A DNA stretch of 64,000 nucleotides, from assembly GCA_015232455.1 (NCBI GenBank), contig JADFZQ010000005.1:62001-126000 (forward strand). Direction: 5' to 3'. The DNA comes from Desulfamplus sp. Lineage in GTDB: Bacteria; Desulfobacterota; Desulfobacteria; Desulfobacterales; Desulfobacteraceae. The position numbers were made by a program, and so were the translations under genes. Below the pieces are notes generated by a model, which ran no database searches, was not told where the DNA came from, and worked only from the letters and a program-made list of their open reading frames with translations. This document shows, piece after piece, positions 8,682-17,602 of this stretch. Each line of letters begins with the position of its first letter. The first letter of the stretch is position 1.

Positions 8682-8981
8682 TTACTTTATAGCATCTTTC
8701 AAGGCTTTACCGGGTATAAATTTGGGGACATTTCTTGCTGGAATATCAATCTCTTTTCCTGTTTGCGGATTTCTACCCTTTCTTGCTTTTCTCTCAGAAG
8801 TTTTAAAAGTTCCAAAACCTACAAGGGTAACAGTCTTATTTTCTACAAGTGCTTCAGAAATTGAAGAAAAGATACACTCAACAGCAGCTTGAGCATCTTT
8901 TTTATTTTTGGTGTTTAATACTTCAGCAACCTTGCTTATTAAATCTCCCTTATTAATTCCTTTAATGTTCTCTTTTTCCAT
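8682..8981 (-). CDS. hup: HU family DNA-binding protein
   Basis: A 99-residue nucleoid protein. The HU/IHF signature is complete: SKVAEVLNTKNKKDAQAA helices, VTLVGFGTFKTSERKARKGRNP with the RNP arm, and IDIPARNVPKFIPGKALK. HU binds DNA as a dimer through the beta-arm. The ATG is preceded by AAGGAG. A good promoter lies at 9053-9081. The PilZ gene follows 26 nt downstream and is probably read through. Confidence 0.95.
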   Translation of the reverse strand: MEKENIKGINKGDLISKVAEVLNTKNKKDAQAAVECIFSSISEALVENKTVTLVGFGTFKTSERKARKGRNPQTGKEIDIPARNVPKFIPGKALKDAIK

Positions 8982-9052
8982 TCCTAACTCCTTTTGTTTT
9001 TATTGGTTATTTTTTTAATACATTATCGCTCCGTCCTTATCTCGTGCGGGTT

Positions 9053-9081
9053 AAGTTACGTGTTTGATGCCTGAGTGTCAA
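9053..9081 (-). promoter_or_regulatory. Predicted sigma-70 promoter of the HU gene
   Basis: On the minus strand TTGACA (9076-9081) is followed after 17 nt by TAACTT (9053-9058), about 75 nt before the HU start codon. Confidence 0.6.
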
Positions 9082-9162
9082 GTATTTATTAGGATTTTTT
9101 ATTACAGCATATCCTATACCTACTTTGCATATTTTCTAAACTTAAACAATATAATGGCATTT

Positions 9163-9198
9163 ATATAAGAGCCTGAATATTTAAAAAGGCTCTTATAT
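9163..9198. other. Hairpin between divergent hup and cheX promoters
   Basis: Perfect 12-bp arms ATATAAGAGCCT (9163-9174) and AGGCTCTTATAT (9187-9198) enclose a 12-nt loop. It lies in the 355-nt spacer between divergent genes, upstream of the cheX promoter, so it cannot simply terminate either gene. Nothing else gene-like is visible in that spacer. It may be a regulator site or part of a small transcript. Confidence 0.4.
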
Positions 9199-9202
9199 TA
9201 TC

Positions 9203-9230
9203 TTTGATTTATATATAAAATTAGTATAAT
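9203..9230 (+). promoter_or_regulatory. Possible promoter of cheX-cheY
   Basis: TTTGAT (9203-9208) and a perfect TATAAT (9225-9230) are separated by 16 nt. The cheX start is about 100 nt downstream, leaving a leader with a small hairpin (9246-9263). Confidence 0.45.
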
Positions 9231-9336
9231 ATTGATAGCTGATATAACTTTGGACACAAAGTTGTAAGACTTCTTCTTTTTAGAATAATATTGAGGAACA
9301 ACCTTACCTCATTTTCAAAGGAGCAACTTTTTTATT

Positions 9337-9828
9337 ATGAATATAAGCATAAAACGCCTTATGGATATTGTCTCTTCAAGAACAATAAATTTTTTAGCAG
9401 ATGAGATGAGTATTCATGTTGATCGGCAAGATATAAAACCTATATCAAACAACCGTCTTGAGCTTAACTATATTACATCTGTAATAACAGTTGGTTCTAC
9501 ACCCCATATTTTTATAATCTTTAGCTATGAAAAAGAGCTTATGGATAAAATTTTTGAGGTATATACAAAAGAGCTGGATATAGAAGTTGAAGAGAGGGCT
9601 GAATATATTGAAGAGACCGCTGGTGATTTGGTAAACATAATTGTTGGTAACTCAACGGCAGAATTTGGTAACGGTGTTGCAATCTCATTATCACCGCCTA
9701 TTGTAATATCAAGTGCTGAAAGCATTGCAAAAAGCCGTGCTGTTAAATTTTTTGTCAATGATCTAATTACCTCTTATGGAAATCTTCGTATATTCTGTGT
9801 TGGTCCAAATGAGCTGTTTGAAATATAA
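9337..9828 (+). CDS. cheX: CheX-like chemotaxis phosphatase
   Basis: CheX removes phosphate from phospho-CheY. The 163-residue single-domain protein shows the CheC/CheX core helix EETAGDLVNIIVGN (residues 92-105) followed by a glycine-rich loop and a second beta sheet (ISLSPPIVISS). In characterised CheX the active helix carries E-x-x-N; here the equivalent appears to be Asp97-x-x-Asn100, a conservative change. It lies directly before a CheY-like gene, its expected substrate, and the pair is probably co-transcribed. AAAGGAG lies 13 nt upstream of the ATG. Confidence 0.8.
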   Translation: MNISIKRLMDIVSSRTINFLADEMSIHVDRQDIKPISNNRLELNYITSVITVGSTPHIFIIFSYEKELMDKIFEVYTKELDIEVEERAEYIEETAGDLVNIIVGNSTAEFGNGVAISLSPPIVISSAESIAKSRAVKFFVNDLITSYGNLRIFCVGPNELFEI

Positions 9829-9878
9829 TTATTATAATACAATTTAATATAAAAGTAGAAAAAAATGATGAGGTAGAG

Positions 9879-10271
9879 ATGCAAGATCAGAAACCAACAT
9901 CTTTAAATTTCATGGTTGTGGATGATTCTGGTATCACCACGAGAAAGATGGCTAAAGTACTTGAAGAGCTTGGACACAATGTGGTTGGAGTGGCAAGAAC
10001 AGGAAAAGAGGCTATTGAGAGATATGTAGAAGTAAATCCTGATATGGTAACTATGGATATAACAATGCCCGATATGAATGGAATTGAAGCTACAAGGCAT
10101 ATTTGCAGGGAGTATAAAGATGCTATGATTATAATGGTTACCTCACACGGTCAAGAACAGATGGTTATTGATGCTATAAAAGCTGGTGCTTTAGGTTATG
10201 TAATCAAACCATTTAAACCAGAAACCCTTAAAGCTTCTATTGATCGTATTCTTGATAAATTTTGGAATTAG
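9879..10271 (+). CDS. CheY-like single-domain response regulator
   Basis: A 130-residue receiver domain without output domain. The phosphorylation site is complete: acidic pair Asp15-Asp16, phospho-acceptor Asp60 in VTMDITMPDMNG, Thr88 in MVTSH and Lys110 in YVIKPFKP. It should be phosphorylated by a CheA-type kinase outside the window and dephosphorylated by the CheX next door. GAGGTAGAG precedes the ATG. The context suggests control of the flagellar motor, but a stand-alone regulator of another pathway is possible. Confidence 0.88.
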   Translation: MQDQKPTSLNFMVVDDSGITTRKMAKVLEELGHNVVGVARTGKEAIERYVEVNPDMVTMDITMPDMNGIEATRHICREYKDAMIIMVTSHGQEQMVIDAIKAGALGYVIKPFKPETLKASIDRILDKFWN

Positions 10272-10284
10272 AAAAAGCAAATTA

Positions 10285-10327
10285 AGCCTGATTACACAGA
10301 TAATAAAATTGCTAATGTAATCAGGCT
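10285..10327. terminator. Bidirectional rho-independent terminator
   Basis: Twelve-base arms AGCCTGATTACA (10285-10296) and TGTAATCAGGCT (10316-10327) are followed by AATTTTT on the plus strand. The hairpin lies between the end of the cheY-like gene and the end of the convergent methyltransferase gene, so it can serve both. Confidence 0.75.
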
Positions 10328-10332
10328 AATTT

Positions 10333-11610
10333 TTAATACATCTCATATTTAACAAGAACCCCATCTAATCCACCTGCTTTTAAAGGCTTTCTCCATGATG
10401 CTTTAAGCCCCATATATTTTGTGTATTCAGGCTCTCCAAAATAGATAAAAGCCTTTGAACCTTTACATCTCTGTTTAAGAAAATCGCCTAACTGCTTATG
10501 AAATATCTTTAAATCCTGATCTTTTCCAATTCGTATCCCATAAGGTGGATTTGCAACAATAACGCTATTCTCTATTGATGGAATATCTTGAAAATCCATA
10601 AGTTTTACAGAGACATTATTGCCAAAATGAAGTCCCATTAAATTTGTTTTAGCAGCATCTACAGACTCTTTTGAGATGTCGCTGCCAGAAATCAGATGCA
10701 GATTCTGCTGTAACTGCACTTGTTGTGATGAATTTTCTTCTTCAGAATCAGCTCCAAAAACTGTTCTTGGTGTAGCAAGCGGAGTGATAGCTGCATCACA
10801 CTCTTTTTTCACAAGTTCCCAAAGTTCAGGGTTATAGTCAGGCAGCATCTGAAATCCAAATTTTTCCCTAAATATTCCAGCAGGGATATTGCAATGGTGC
10901 ATTAAAGCCTCACAAAGCAATGTGCCTGAACCGCACATTGGATCGTAAATAGGAACAGAGCCGTCCCACTCAGAAAATCTAATAATTGCAGCAGCCACAG
11001 TCTCTTGCATAGGTGCTGATATTGATTTTTCCCTATAGCCGCGTTTGTGTAAAGCTCCTCCAGAAGCATCAATGCTTATATCTGCTATATTGTTCCTGAT
11101 GTGAAGATTTATTATTATGTCTGGGTTTATAGTATCAACATTTGGGCGTTTTCCTGTCCTATCCCTAAAATAATCGGCAATAGCATCTTTTAGACGTAAA
11201 GCTGCAAATTGGGAGTGGTCAATGGTGCTGTCTGACACATTATGAACAATGGAGAAAGTTGTTTTTTTAGATATAAGAAGCTCCCATTTGATCTTTTTCC
11301 CATTTTTATAAAGAGTGTCGCTATCAGGGCAGGAAAAGGTGTCAATTGGGGCAAGTACTCTTGATATTAGTCTTGACATGTAGTTAATTTTATAGAAAAC
11401 CGATTTGTCTGCACTAAAGTATATTCCCGTATATGTTGGCTCAATATCTTTTGCACCAAGAGTTTGAAGCTCTTTAACACATTCATCACTTAAATTTTCT
11501 GCAATCTGGGCAAAATACTTAGAATCTTGCTGATATTTAAAACCAGACGCATATCTTTGATGTTCGCCCGCTCTTTTACGTATCACCTGTTTATTGTTTC
11601 TTTCTGGCAT
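10333..11610 (-). CDS. THUMP-domain RNA methyltransferase (RlmL/YpsC family)
   Basis: Probable 23S rRNA guanine-N2 methyltransferase of 425 residues. A THUMP/ferredoxin-like RNA-binding region occupies about residues 25-170. The Rossmann methyltransferase domain follows, with PMCGSGTL (motif I, SAM binding) and the catalytic ANPPYGIRIG motif near residue 355. E. coli RlmL is larger because it is fused to RlmK; this is the short form found in Bacillus YpsC. It lies 20 nt after the Kdo transferase on the same strand. The target base is inferred by family. Confidence 0.82.
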   Translation of the reverse strand: MPERNNKQVIRKRAGEHQRYASGFKYQQDSKYFAQIAENLSDECVKELQTLGAKDIEPTYTGIYFSADKSVFYKINYMSRLISRVLAPIDTFSCPDSDTLYKNGKKIKWELLISKKTTFSIVHNVSDSTIDHSQFAALRLKDAIADYFRDRTGKRPNVDTINPDIIINLHIRNNIADISIDASGGALHKRGYREKSISAPMQETVAAAIIRFSEWDGSVPIYDPMCGSGTLLCEALMHHCNIPAGIFREKFGFQMLPDYNPELWELVKKECDAAITPLATPRTVFGADSEEENSSQQVQLQQNLHLISGSDISKESVDAAKTNLMGLHFGNNVSVKLMDFQDIPSIENSVIVANPPYGIRIGKDQDLKIFHKQLGDFLKQRCKGSKAFIYFGEPEYTKYMGLKASWRKPLKAGGLDGVLVKYEMY

Positions 11611-11630
11611 ATTTTTCTCTATCCATAATG

Positions 11631-13112
11631 TTATATATAATGTTTTATAGTATTACAAACAATTGAAGTGCCACCTTGTTTTTTTTGAATATATTCAAGG
11701 CTTTTTTCAATAATATCGCGTTTATTAGGAGGGTTTCTAAGAGAGTTAAGAATAAAATTTATAACTTCATCTCTGCTCTTTGCTCTTTTAACTATATTAT
11801 CACCAAATATGTTATCGTTACTAAATATCTCTTCTCCAACCCATGCAAAATCATCGGTAAATGGACCTGTTACTGTGGGAACTCCTGCAATTAGAGGCTC
11901 AATAAAGTTGTGTCCTCCAAGTGGCTTTAAACTTCCACCAACAAACGCAACAGTTGAAGTTGAAATTGAATAGGCATCTTTCAACTCTCCAAATATATCC
12001 CATAAAATGACAGTACCTAAAGATAATGATTCTATTCCGTTTATAAGTCCTTTTTTCAACTCTGATCTAAGAATCCATTTATGTTTTTTCTCTGTAACTA
12101 CCTTTTTCCAAAAATCAATGCGATGTTGATGACGTGGGAATAGGCATATAAACTGTTTCGGAAATTGTTTAATAAGTTCATCAATAATTATAATTACATC
12201 CTCTTCCTCTTCTTTGCGAACAGATGCGAGTATTGAAATGGGTATATTTGCTGCCAAGCATCCTATATTTAGGGTTGAGTATATGTTTAAGGGCGAATTT
12301 GTATTGAAAATTGAATTTATATTTGATTTTTCAGGACATTTACAAAGTGTGTCAAATTTCATATTTTGCATTACATCAATATGTGATGTTGGAAAAATAT
12401 CTCTAAACCTTTGTGCATCTTTATCGCTGATTGCAAGAATGGTGTCGGGCTGCAATTTATCCCATAACCATCTTGTTAGCATGTAGTTTCTATGGCTTTT
12501 TTTTGATAATCTGCCATTTACTACAGCAACCTTAACGCCATATTTTTTCGCAGCAAACAAAAGAGATGGCCAAAGTTCTGTTTCAATAAGGACAATAATA
12601 GAAGGCTTAACTTTGCATATAAAGCGTTCCATTAAGTCAGGTATATCAAATGGAAACCATGTTATGTTAATAAAATCTTTCTGTTTTGATAACAAAGTTT
12701 CACTATGCATCTTAACCCGCGATAAAATGGATATTCCTTGTGCAGTAGTTGATGTAAGTAAAATCTTTGGCGGCTGGTTATTAGCATATCTCTTGTTAGA
12801 GCAGAGATTGTTTTTCTCAGAACATCTATTGTTTTGGTTGGAATCTCTATTTTTTATGGTAGGCTCTTTTATTATAATTTCGCTATGAAGTTTTTTAACA
12901 AGCTCAACAGCAAGATTAGACTCACCTGCAGATGCACCATGTATCCATATACCAGCTTTTTTAAGGTGATCTGATGATGTCCGCTCTTTTAAACCTTCAT
13001 TCAATCTTACGTTTCTCTTAAGTATCGGAAGTGCTAACCACCAGAGAAAACGGTAAAGATTCAAAAATAAAAATATTATTGTGCTATTTTTCATATTAAA
13101 GTATGGTCTCAC
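11631..13112 (-). CDS. waaA: 3-deoxy-D-manno-octulosonic acid (Kdo) transferase, paralog 1
   Basis: Transfers Kdo from CMP-Kdo to lipid IVA at the inner membrane. An N-terminal membrane anchor (about 11-32) precedes WIHGASAGES with the catalytic Glu64, then IVLIETELWPSLL, AVVNGRLSKKS, and the C-terminal nucleotide-binding part GGSLKPLGGHNFIEPL. The opening codon is GTG; an ATG six codons in (13094) is an equal candidate, since neither has a good ribosome-binding site. At 493 residues it is longer than E. coli WaaA (425); the excess includes an Asn/Lys/Arg-rich insertion at about residues 82-114. msbA is divergent. A second Kdo transferase lies at 38519. Confidence 0.85.
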   Translation of the reverse strand: MRPYFNMKNSTIIFLFLNLYRFLWWLALPILKRNVRLNEGLKERTSSDHLKKAGIWIHGASAGESNLAVELVKKLHSEIIIKEPTIKNRDSNQNNRCSEKNNLCSNKRYANNQPPKILLTSTTAQGISILSRVKMHSETLLSKQKDFINITWFPFDIPDLMERFICKVKPSIIVLIETELWPSLLFAAKKYGVKVAVVNGRLSKKSHRNYMLTRWLWDKLQPDTILAISDKDAQRFRDIFPTSHIDVMQNMKFDTLCKCPEKSNINSIFNTNSPLNIYSTLNIGCLAANIPISILASVRKEEEEDVIIIIDELIKQFPKQFICLFPRHQHRIDFWKKVVTEKKHKWILRSELKKGLINGIESLSLGTVILWDIFGELKDAYSISTSTVAFVGGSLKPLGGHNFIEPLIAGVPTVTGPFTDDFAWVGEEIFSNDNIFGDNIVKRAKSRDEVINFILNSLRNPPNKRDIIEKSLEYIQKKQGGTSIVCNTIKHYI

Positions 13113-13225
13113 ATTTTTTGAATATTGACAATACTTATAGCAAGAGCAAGATATACCATCAATATTATAAAATTAAATATTATTTCTATTTCAAATTCAA
13201 TTTTATCATTATGAGAGCTCATTTT

Positions 13226-13260
13226 TAGATTTGACAACTTTTCAAAAGTTGTCAAATCTA
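13226..13260. repeat. TTTGACAACTTTT palindromic repeat, copy 2
   Basis: Perfect palindrome with 17-bp arms TAGATTTGACAACTTTT and its complement around a single central base. It lies between divergent waaA and msbA, so it is not a terminator for either. Confidence 0.85.
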
Positions 13261-13296
13261 CATTTAAAGACAATTTCTAAAAATTTAAGATGAAAA

Positions 13297-15084
13297 ATGA
13301 AAAAGAATTTTCTAAAATATTTAGATGATAAAAACAGAGAACGTTATAAATCTTTGTTTCACGTTATATGGCAACACTGGGAAAAACTCTTTTTTGCAAT
13401 GATTTGCATGGTTGTTGTGGCAGCCTCAACTGCTGCATCAGCATATCTTGTAAAACCAATGCTTGACGATATTTTTGTTAATAAAGATAGCAATGGACTT
13501 CTTTTTATCCCAGTTGCAGCAATTACAGTTTTTCTACTAAAAGGAGTTGCAACTTACGGACAAAACTACTTGATGAGTTATGTTGGGGAACAGGTTATAA
13601 AGTCATTTAGAAATAGACTTTATGAAAATATTATTGACCTTCCACTTGCCTTTTTTAATCAAGAAAAGACAGGAACTTTGATGTCAAGAATTACCAATGA
13701 CGTAAATATTGTGAAGGGAATGGTATCAAGTGCGGTTACAAGTTTGTTGCGTGATTTTTTTACTGTAATTGGTTTGATATGCGTTATTTTCTATATGGAT
13801 TGGAAACTTGCAGTATGGGCATTTTTGGTTCTTCCAGCAGCGTTCTATCCAATTGTAGCTTTTGGCAGAAGGGTTCGTCGTTTTAGCACAGGGTGTCAGG
13901 AGGCAATGGCTGAAATAAATGTCTTTTTGCATGAGACATTCTCAGGCATCAAAGTTGTTAAGATATTTACAATGGAGTCTTATGAAAAAGAGAGATTTAA
14001 AGAAAAAACAGATGCTCTTTTTAGGCTTGAGATGAAATCAGTTGTTGCAAAATCTCTCTCTTCGCCAATCATGGAGTTTTTAGGAGGAGTTGGTATTGCA
14101 TTTATAATCTGGTTTGGAGGTTCAAGGGTTATTAGCGGAATTTCAACTACTGGCACTTTTTTTTCGTTTCTAACAGCAGTAATGATGCTTTATGATCCTG
14201 TAAAAAAACTTACAAATCTTAATAATACAGTCCAAGAAGGGCTTGCTGCAATTACAAGGATTTATGATGTTATAGAGCAGAAACCTGAAACTGAGAGAGT
14301 TGAAACTCAGTTCTCTATTGATCAAAACCAAATGGAAATCACATTTGACAAGGTGTTTTTTAAATATAAAAATGAGAACGATGATAATAATGACAATGAT
14401 AAAGATAACTTATGGGCATTAAGTGATATTAATCTCAGTGTAAAAACAGGTGAAGTAGTTGCACTCGTAGGCATGAGCGGGGGTGGTAAAACTTCGCTTG
14501 TGAACCTTATTCCAAAGTTTTATGATGTTACAGAAGGTAAAATTACAATTGGAGGAGAGGATATTAGGGATATTCCCCTTTCTTCACTTAGAAGTAGAAT
14601 CTCTATTGTAACCCAAGAGCCAATTCTGTTTAATGAAAGTGTTCGAGATAATATCCGTTACGGGCGACTTGCTGCCTCTGATCATGAGATAGAAGATGCG
14701 GCAAGAGCTGCTTATGCCCACGATTTTATAACAGGATTTCCAAAAGGATATGACACTATAATAGGAGAGCTTGGCAGCCGCCTTTCTGGTGGAGAAAAGC
14801 AGAGAATCTGTATTGCAAGAGCTTTGATAAAAGATGCACCGATTCTGATCCTTGATGAAGCAACTTCAGCTCTTGATGTTGAAGCTGAAAAGATTGTCCA
14901 AAAAGCTCTTGCAAATCTGATGAAAGGTAGAACAACTTTTGTAATAGCTCATAGATTATCTACAATTGCCCATGCCAACAAAATTATCCTCATTAATAAA
15001 GGCAAAATAGTTGAGTCAGGCACTCATGCAGAGCTTATGGCAATGGGTGGAGAGTATTTTAAAATGCAAGTTATGAATAAATAA
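13297..15084 (+). CDS. msbA: Lipid A export ABC transporter MsbA
   Basis: Homodimeric exporter that flips lipid A-core across the inner membrane. The 595 residues hold an N-terminal six-helix transmembrane domain (about 1-320) and a C-terminal ATPase. The ATPase shows Walker A GMSGGGKTS, Q-loop VTQEPILFNESV, signature RLSGGEKQRICIARAL, Walker B ILILDEATSALD and the His switch IAHRLST. A short Asn/Asp-rich insertion (NENDDNNDNDKDN) lies just before the ATPase core. It is divergent from a Kdo transferase gene, supporting a lipid A role over a generic multidrug exporter. Confidence 0.9.
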   Translation: MKKNFLKYLDDKNRERYKSLFHVIWQHWEKLFFAMICMVVVAASTAASAYLVKPMLDDIFVNKDSNGLLFIPVAAITVFLLKGVATYGQNYLMSYVGEQVIKSFRNRLYENIIDLPLAFFNQEKTGTLMSRITNDVNIVKGMVSSAVTSLLRDFFTVIGLICVIFYMDWKLAVWAFLVLPAAFYPIVAFGRRVRRFSTGCQEAMAEINVFLHETFSGIKVVKIFTMESYEKERFKEKTDALFRLEMKSVVAKSLSSPIMEFLGGVGIAFIIWFGGSRVISGISTTGTFFSFLTAVMMLYDPVKKLTNLNNTVQEGLAAITRIYDVIEQKPETERVETQFSIDQNQMEITFDKVFFKYKNENDDNNDNDKDNLWALSDINLSVKTGEVVALVGMSGGGKTSLVNLIPKFYDVTEGKITIGGEDIRDIPLSSLRSRISIVTQEPILFNESVRDNIRYGRLAASDHEIEDAARAAYAHDFITGFPKGYDTIIGELGSRLSGGEKQRICIARALIKDAPILILDEATSALDVEAEKIVQKALANLMKGRTTFVIAHRLSTIAHANKIILINKGKIVESGTHAELMAMGGEYFKMQVMNK

Positions 15085-15103
15085 ACCGCACAGATAATTG
15101 ACC

Positions 15104-15162
15104 TCCTGCAAAACCCATTTTTTATCCAGCAAAATCAAGGGTCCAATTCAATTCTTGCAGGA
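15104..15162. repeat. Weak inverted repeat after msbA
   Basis: TCCTGCAA (15104-15111) and TTGCAGGA (15155-15162) are exact complements separated by 43 nt in the spacer between msbA and the Trm112-like gene. It could be a relic of a small element; no second copy was seen in the window. Confidence 0.3.
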
Positions 15163-15219
15163 ACTCTAATTAAGCAATAATAGGTAAAAAGAACAGATAA
15201 ATAAATATGGAGACTAATC

Positions 15220-15399
15220 ATGGCAATTTCCCAGCAACTTCTTGATATTTTAGTATGTCCAAAATGCAAAGGGGATATATTTTTAACTGAAAAAAAAGAT
15301 GGACTTGTATGTAAATCTTGCTCTCTTATATATGAAATACGGGACGATATTCCAATTATGTTGATTGAAGAGGCAAAACCCTTAGAGAAAGATAAATAG
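15220..15399 (+). CDS. Trm112-like zinc-ribbon protein (YcaR/UPF0434 family)
   Basis: A 59-residue protein. Four cysteines in two CPKC-like pairs (Cys13, Cys16, Cys31, Cys34) form the zinc ribbon, and the closing IRDDIPIML pattern is typical of Trm112-like proteins. Eukaryotic Trm112 activates methyltransferases; the bacterial partners are less clear. GGAG lies 8 nt before the ATG. In many Gram-negative genomes this family lies beside lpxK/kdsB or msbA, as here after msbA. It leads a plus-strand run to DUF4416 (12 nt), YicC, RemA and gmk. Confidence 0.88.
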   Translation: MAISQQLLDILVCPKCKGDIFLTEKKDGLVCKSCSLIYEIRDDIPIMLIEEAKPLEKDK

Positions 15400-15411
15400 G
15401 GCTGTAAAAAA

Positions 15412-15990
15412 ATGAGTATTCCAAAAGAGCCTGATAAGGCAAAATTAGTTATAAGTATTTTTATGAACAACAAGAATATTTTTGAGTCTGTCCTTTCTGA
15501 ACTTGAAAGGCTGTTTGGTGAAACTGACATGATAAGTGATTGGTTTAATTTTGATTTTACCGATTATTACTATGGAGAAATGGGTTCTCCACTGTTTCGC
15601 AAAGTTGCGGTATTTAAAGAGCTTATTCACCAGATTGACTTGGCAGAAATCAAGGAAAAGACAAATATTTTAGAAAAAAGATGGGCAATAAATGAAGAAA
15701 CAGGCATCAAAAGAGCATTAAATATTGACCCGGGTTATCTACTTCTTTCAAGGTTTATCCTTGCAACTGGTAAAGATTATTCCCACAGAATATATATTGG
15801 CAGAGGTATTTACGCTGATCTAACCCTGATTTATAAAAAAGGTGGCTTTAAATCTCTTGAGTGGACATATCCTGATTATGCGTCAAAAGAGATATGCAGT
15901 TTTCTTGAACAGGTTAGGGCAAAATATTCCAATGAGTTAAAACAATCAAGGCAACCCCAAATCATTAACGATAACAATGATGAATCATAA
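15412..15990 (+). CDS. DUF4416 family protein
   Basis: A 192-residue cytoplasmic protein of unknown function, typical of Desulfobacterota and related anaerobes. The family pattern is visible: an N-terminal AKLVISIF strand, SDWFNFDFTDYYYGEMG, NIDPGYLLLSRFILATGKDY, HRIYIGRGIYADLTLIYKKG and a WTYPDYAS end. No signal peptide or membrane segment is present. It lies 12 nt after the Trm112-like gene and 52 nt before yicC, so it is likely in the same transcript as RNA- and nucleotide-related genes. Confidence 0.85.
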   Translation: MSIPKEPDKAKLVISIFMNNKNIFESVLSELERLFGETDMISDWFNFDFTDYYYGEMGSPLFRKVAVFKELIHQIDLAEIKEKTNILEKRWAINEETGIKRALNIDPGYLLLSRFILATGKDYSHRIYIGRGIYADLTLIYKKGGFKSLEWTYPDYASKEICSFLEQVRAKYSNELKQSRQPQIINDNNDES

Positions 15991-16042
15991 ATCATAACCC
16001 AAATTATAAAGGTAACACTTAAATAATAAAGAGATAATCTAA

Positions 16043-17029
16043 ATGATAAAAAGCATGACAGCATATTCAGAGGCTTCACATAATGAAAATTCTATCCAAT
16101 GCAATGTAGAGATACGCTCATACAACAGCAAGAATTTAGATATTTCCCTCTATCTGCCAAGAGCATTTAGTAGATATGAAGATGGAATTAAGAAACTTAT
16201 AGCTCAAAAACTTTCTCGCGGTAGAATTGAAATCCGTGTTGTAATTGAAGATCAATCTGACGAAGCTGTTCAATTTGAAGTTGATATTAAAAGAGTGAGA
16301 GCATACTATAAAGCTTTGATGCAGCTTAGAGAGCAAATAAAATCAGATTGCTCATGTTTATCTGATATTTCCATTGAGTCAGGTTCAATATTTGAACCAA
16401 CTATCACTATTGATAATATACTTGATGGAAAGGAGATGATTAAATCGGCTGAGAAAAGCCAAGATAACGATATTATGATTTGGGAAACAATATCAAAAAG
16501 TGTAGATAGTGCATTAAATAACCTTGAGTCTATGCGTAAAAGTGAAGGAGAGAACCTCTCTAAAGACCTATTAGATCGACTAAATTATATTGAAACTGGT
16601 TTGTTAAAAATTGAAGAAGAAGCAGCATTAATGCCAGCAATCTATAGAGATCGGCTAATTGATAGAATTACATCTTTGATAGGAACAAGCAAAGATAGAG
16701 TAAATACAGATAGTTTTAATGATAAAACAATAGAGAGTATAGAACACCTTGTCGATCCCGTAAGGCTTGCTCAAGAAGTAGCTATTTTAGCAGATAAAAG
16801 CGATATTTCAGAGGAGATTGTGAGGGCAAGAAGCCACATAAGCCTATTTCGTGATATTATAAAGTCAGATGAAGCGGGTGGAAGGAAACTCAATTTTCTA
16901 ATTCAGGAGTTTAATAGAGAGTTTAATACAATGGGTTCAAAATCAGGAAAAGCTGAACTTTCACACATAGTTGTAGATTTGAAATCTGAACTTGAAAAGA
17001 TAAGAGAACAGATTCAAAATATTGAATAG
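16043..17029 (+). CDS. yicC: YicC family endoribonuclease
   Basis: YicC-type proteins (YicC_N plus DUF1732) are RNases acting on small RNAs in E. coli. The 328 residues begin with the hallmark MIKSMTAYSEA and NVEIRSYNSKNLDI, continue through LSRGRIEIRVVIE, and end with the DUF1732 segment DEAGGRKLNFLIQEFNREFNTMGSK. A longer middle loop (about 110-160) is Ser/Asp-rich. The gene order yicC-remA-gmk is common across Gram-positives and Desulfobacterota. A degenerate palindromic repeat follows in the spacer before remA. Confidence 0.92.
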   Translation: MIKSMTAYSEASHNENSIQCNVEIRSYNSKNLDISLYLPRAFSRYEDGIKKLIAQKLSRGRIEIRVVIEDQSDEAVQFEVDIKRVRAYYKALMQLREQIKSDCSCLSDISIESGSIFEPTITIDNILDGKEMIKSAEKSQDNDIMIWETISKSVDSALNNLESMRKSEGENLSKDLLDRLNYIETGLLKIEEEAALMPAIYRDRLIDRITSLIGTSKDRVNTDSFNDKTIESIEHLVDPVRLAQEVAILADKSDISEEIVRARSHISLFRDIIKSDEAGGRKLNFLIQEFNREFNTMGSKSGKAELSHIVVDLKSELEKIREQIQNIE

Positions 17030-17076
17030 TTTAATTTCTACTCTAAGCTGGCAAGAATTGAAATTTTTATATTTAA

Positions 17077-17100
17077 GTAGGACACCGCGTGTGTCTCTAC
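17077..17100. repeat. GTAGAGAC palindromic repeat, degenerate copy 3
   Basis: GTAGGACACCGC followed by GTGTGTCTCTAC. The right arm matches the family except for one base and the left arm lacks two bases. It lies in the 143-nt spacer between yicC and remA. Confidence 0.5.
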
Positions 17101-17172
17101 AGTTTTTATTGATAGCTTCTTGATTTAACAGAAGTTTATTAATCTAAAAATTAATTTTGAGGTTTAAAGAAT

Positions 17173-17496
17173 ATGAGTTTTGGAAAACAGGTTAAAGCAC
17201 TTATGGAGCAAGAACTGCTCAATATTGGATTTGGGAATACCGTGGTCGCAGATAAAGTTGTAACCATATTAACACCAAATACATCTCCAATGAAACGTCT
17301 AAAAGATGAGGCAAAAGAGGATAAACGTCTAATTGACGCAACACATGGAAGAAAAACACGTTCAATCATTGTTACAGATAGCAATCATGTAATTCTTTCA
17401 GCTATCCAAGCTGAAACAATTTCTCAAAGATTCACTTCACTTAAGAAAGGCGAAAATTTGAAAGACGATCCTATTAAAGATGAGCAAATTAAATGA
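17173..17496 (+). CDS. remA: RemA/DUF370 family regulatory protein
   Basis: RemA-type proteins are small DNA-binding regulators; Bacillus RemA activates biofilm matrix genes and forms ring-like oligomers. The signature is [43 protein letters not shown] and [15 protein letters not shown] (shown in pieces). At 107 residues it has a short extra charged C-terminus. It lies between yicC and gmk, the standard location. The target genes in this organism are not visible from the sequence. Confidence 0.85.
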   Translation: MSFGKQVKALMEQELLNIGFGNTVVADKVVTILTPNTSPMKRLKDEAKEDKRLIDATHGRKTRSIIVTDSNHVILSAIQAETISQRFTSLKKGENLKDDPIKDEQIK

Positions 17497-17602
17497 AATG
17501 ACTCACCTAAATAATAAAAGATGAGCTAATTAAGCAAGTAATGAATCACAACCACCGAATACCTAAATAATAAAATAAGTAGTAACTTGAGGATAATAGC
17601 TG

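Noticed and set aside
15135-15530. Minus-strand frame of 131 codons
   Set aside because: It covers the Trm112-like gene and the start of DUF4416 on the plus strand, both of which match families; this frame does not.
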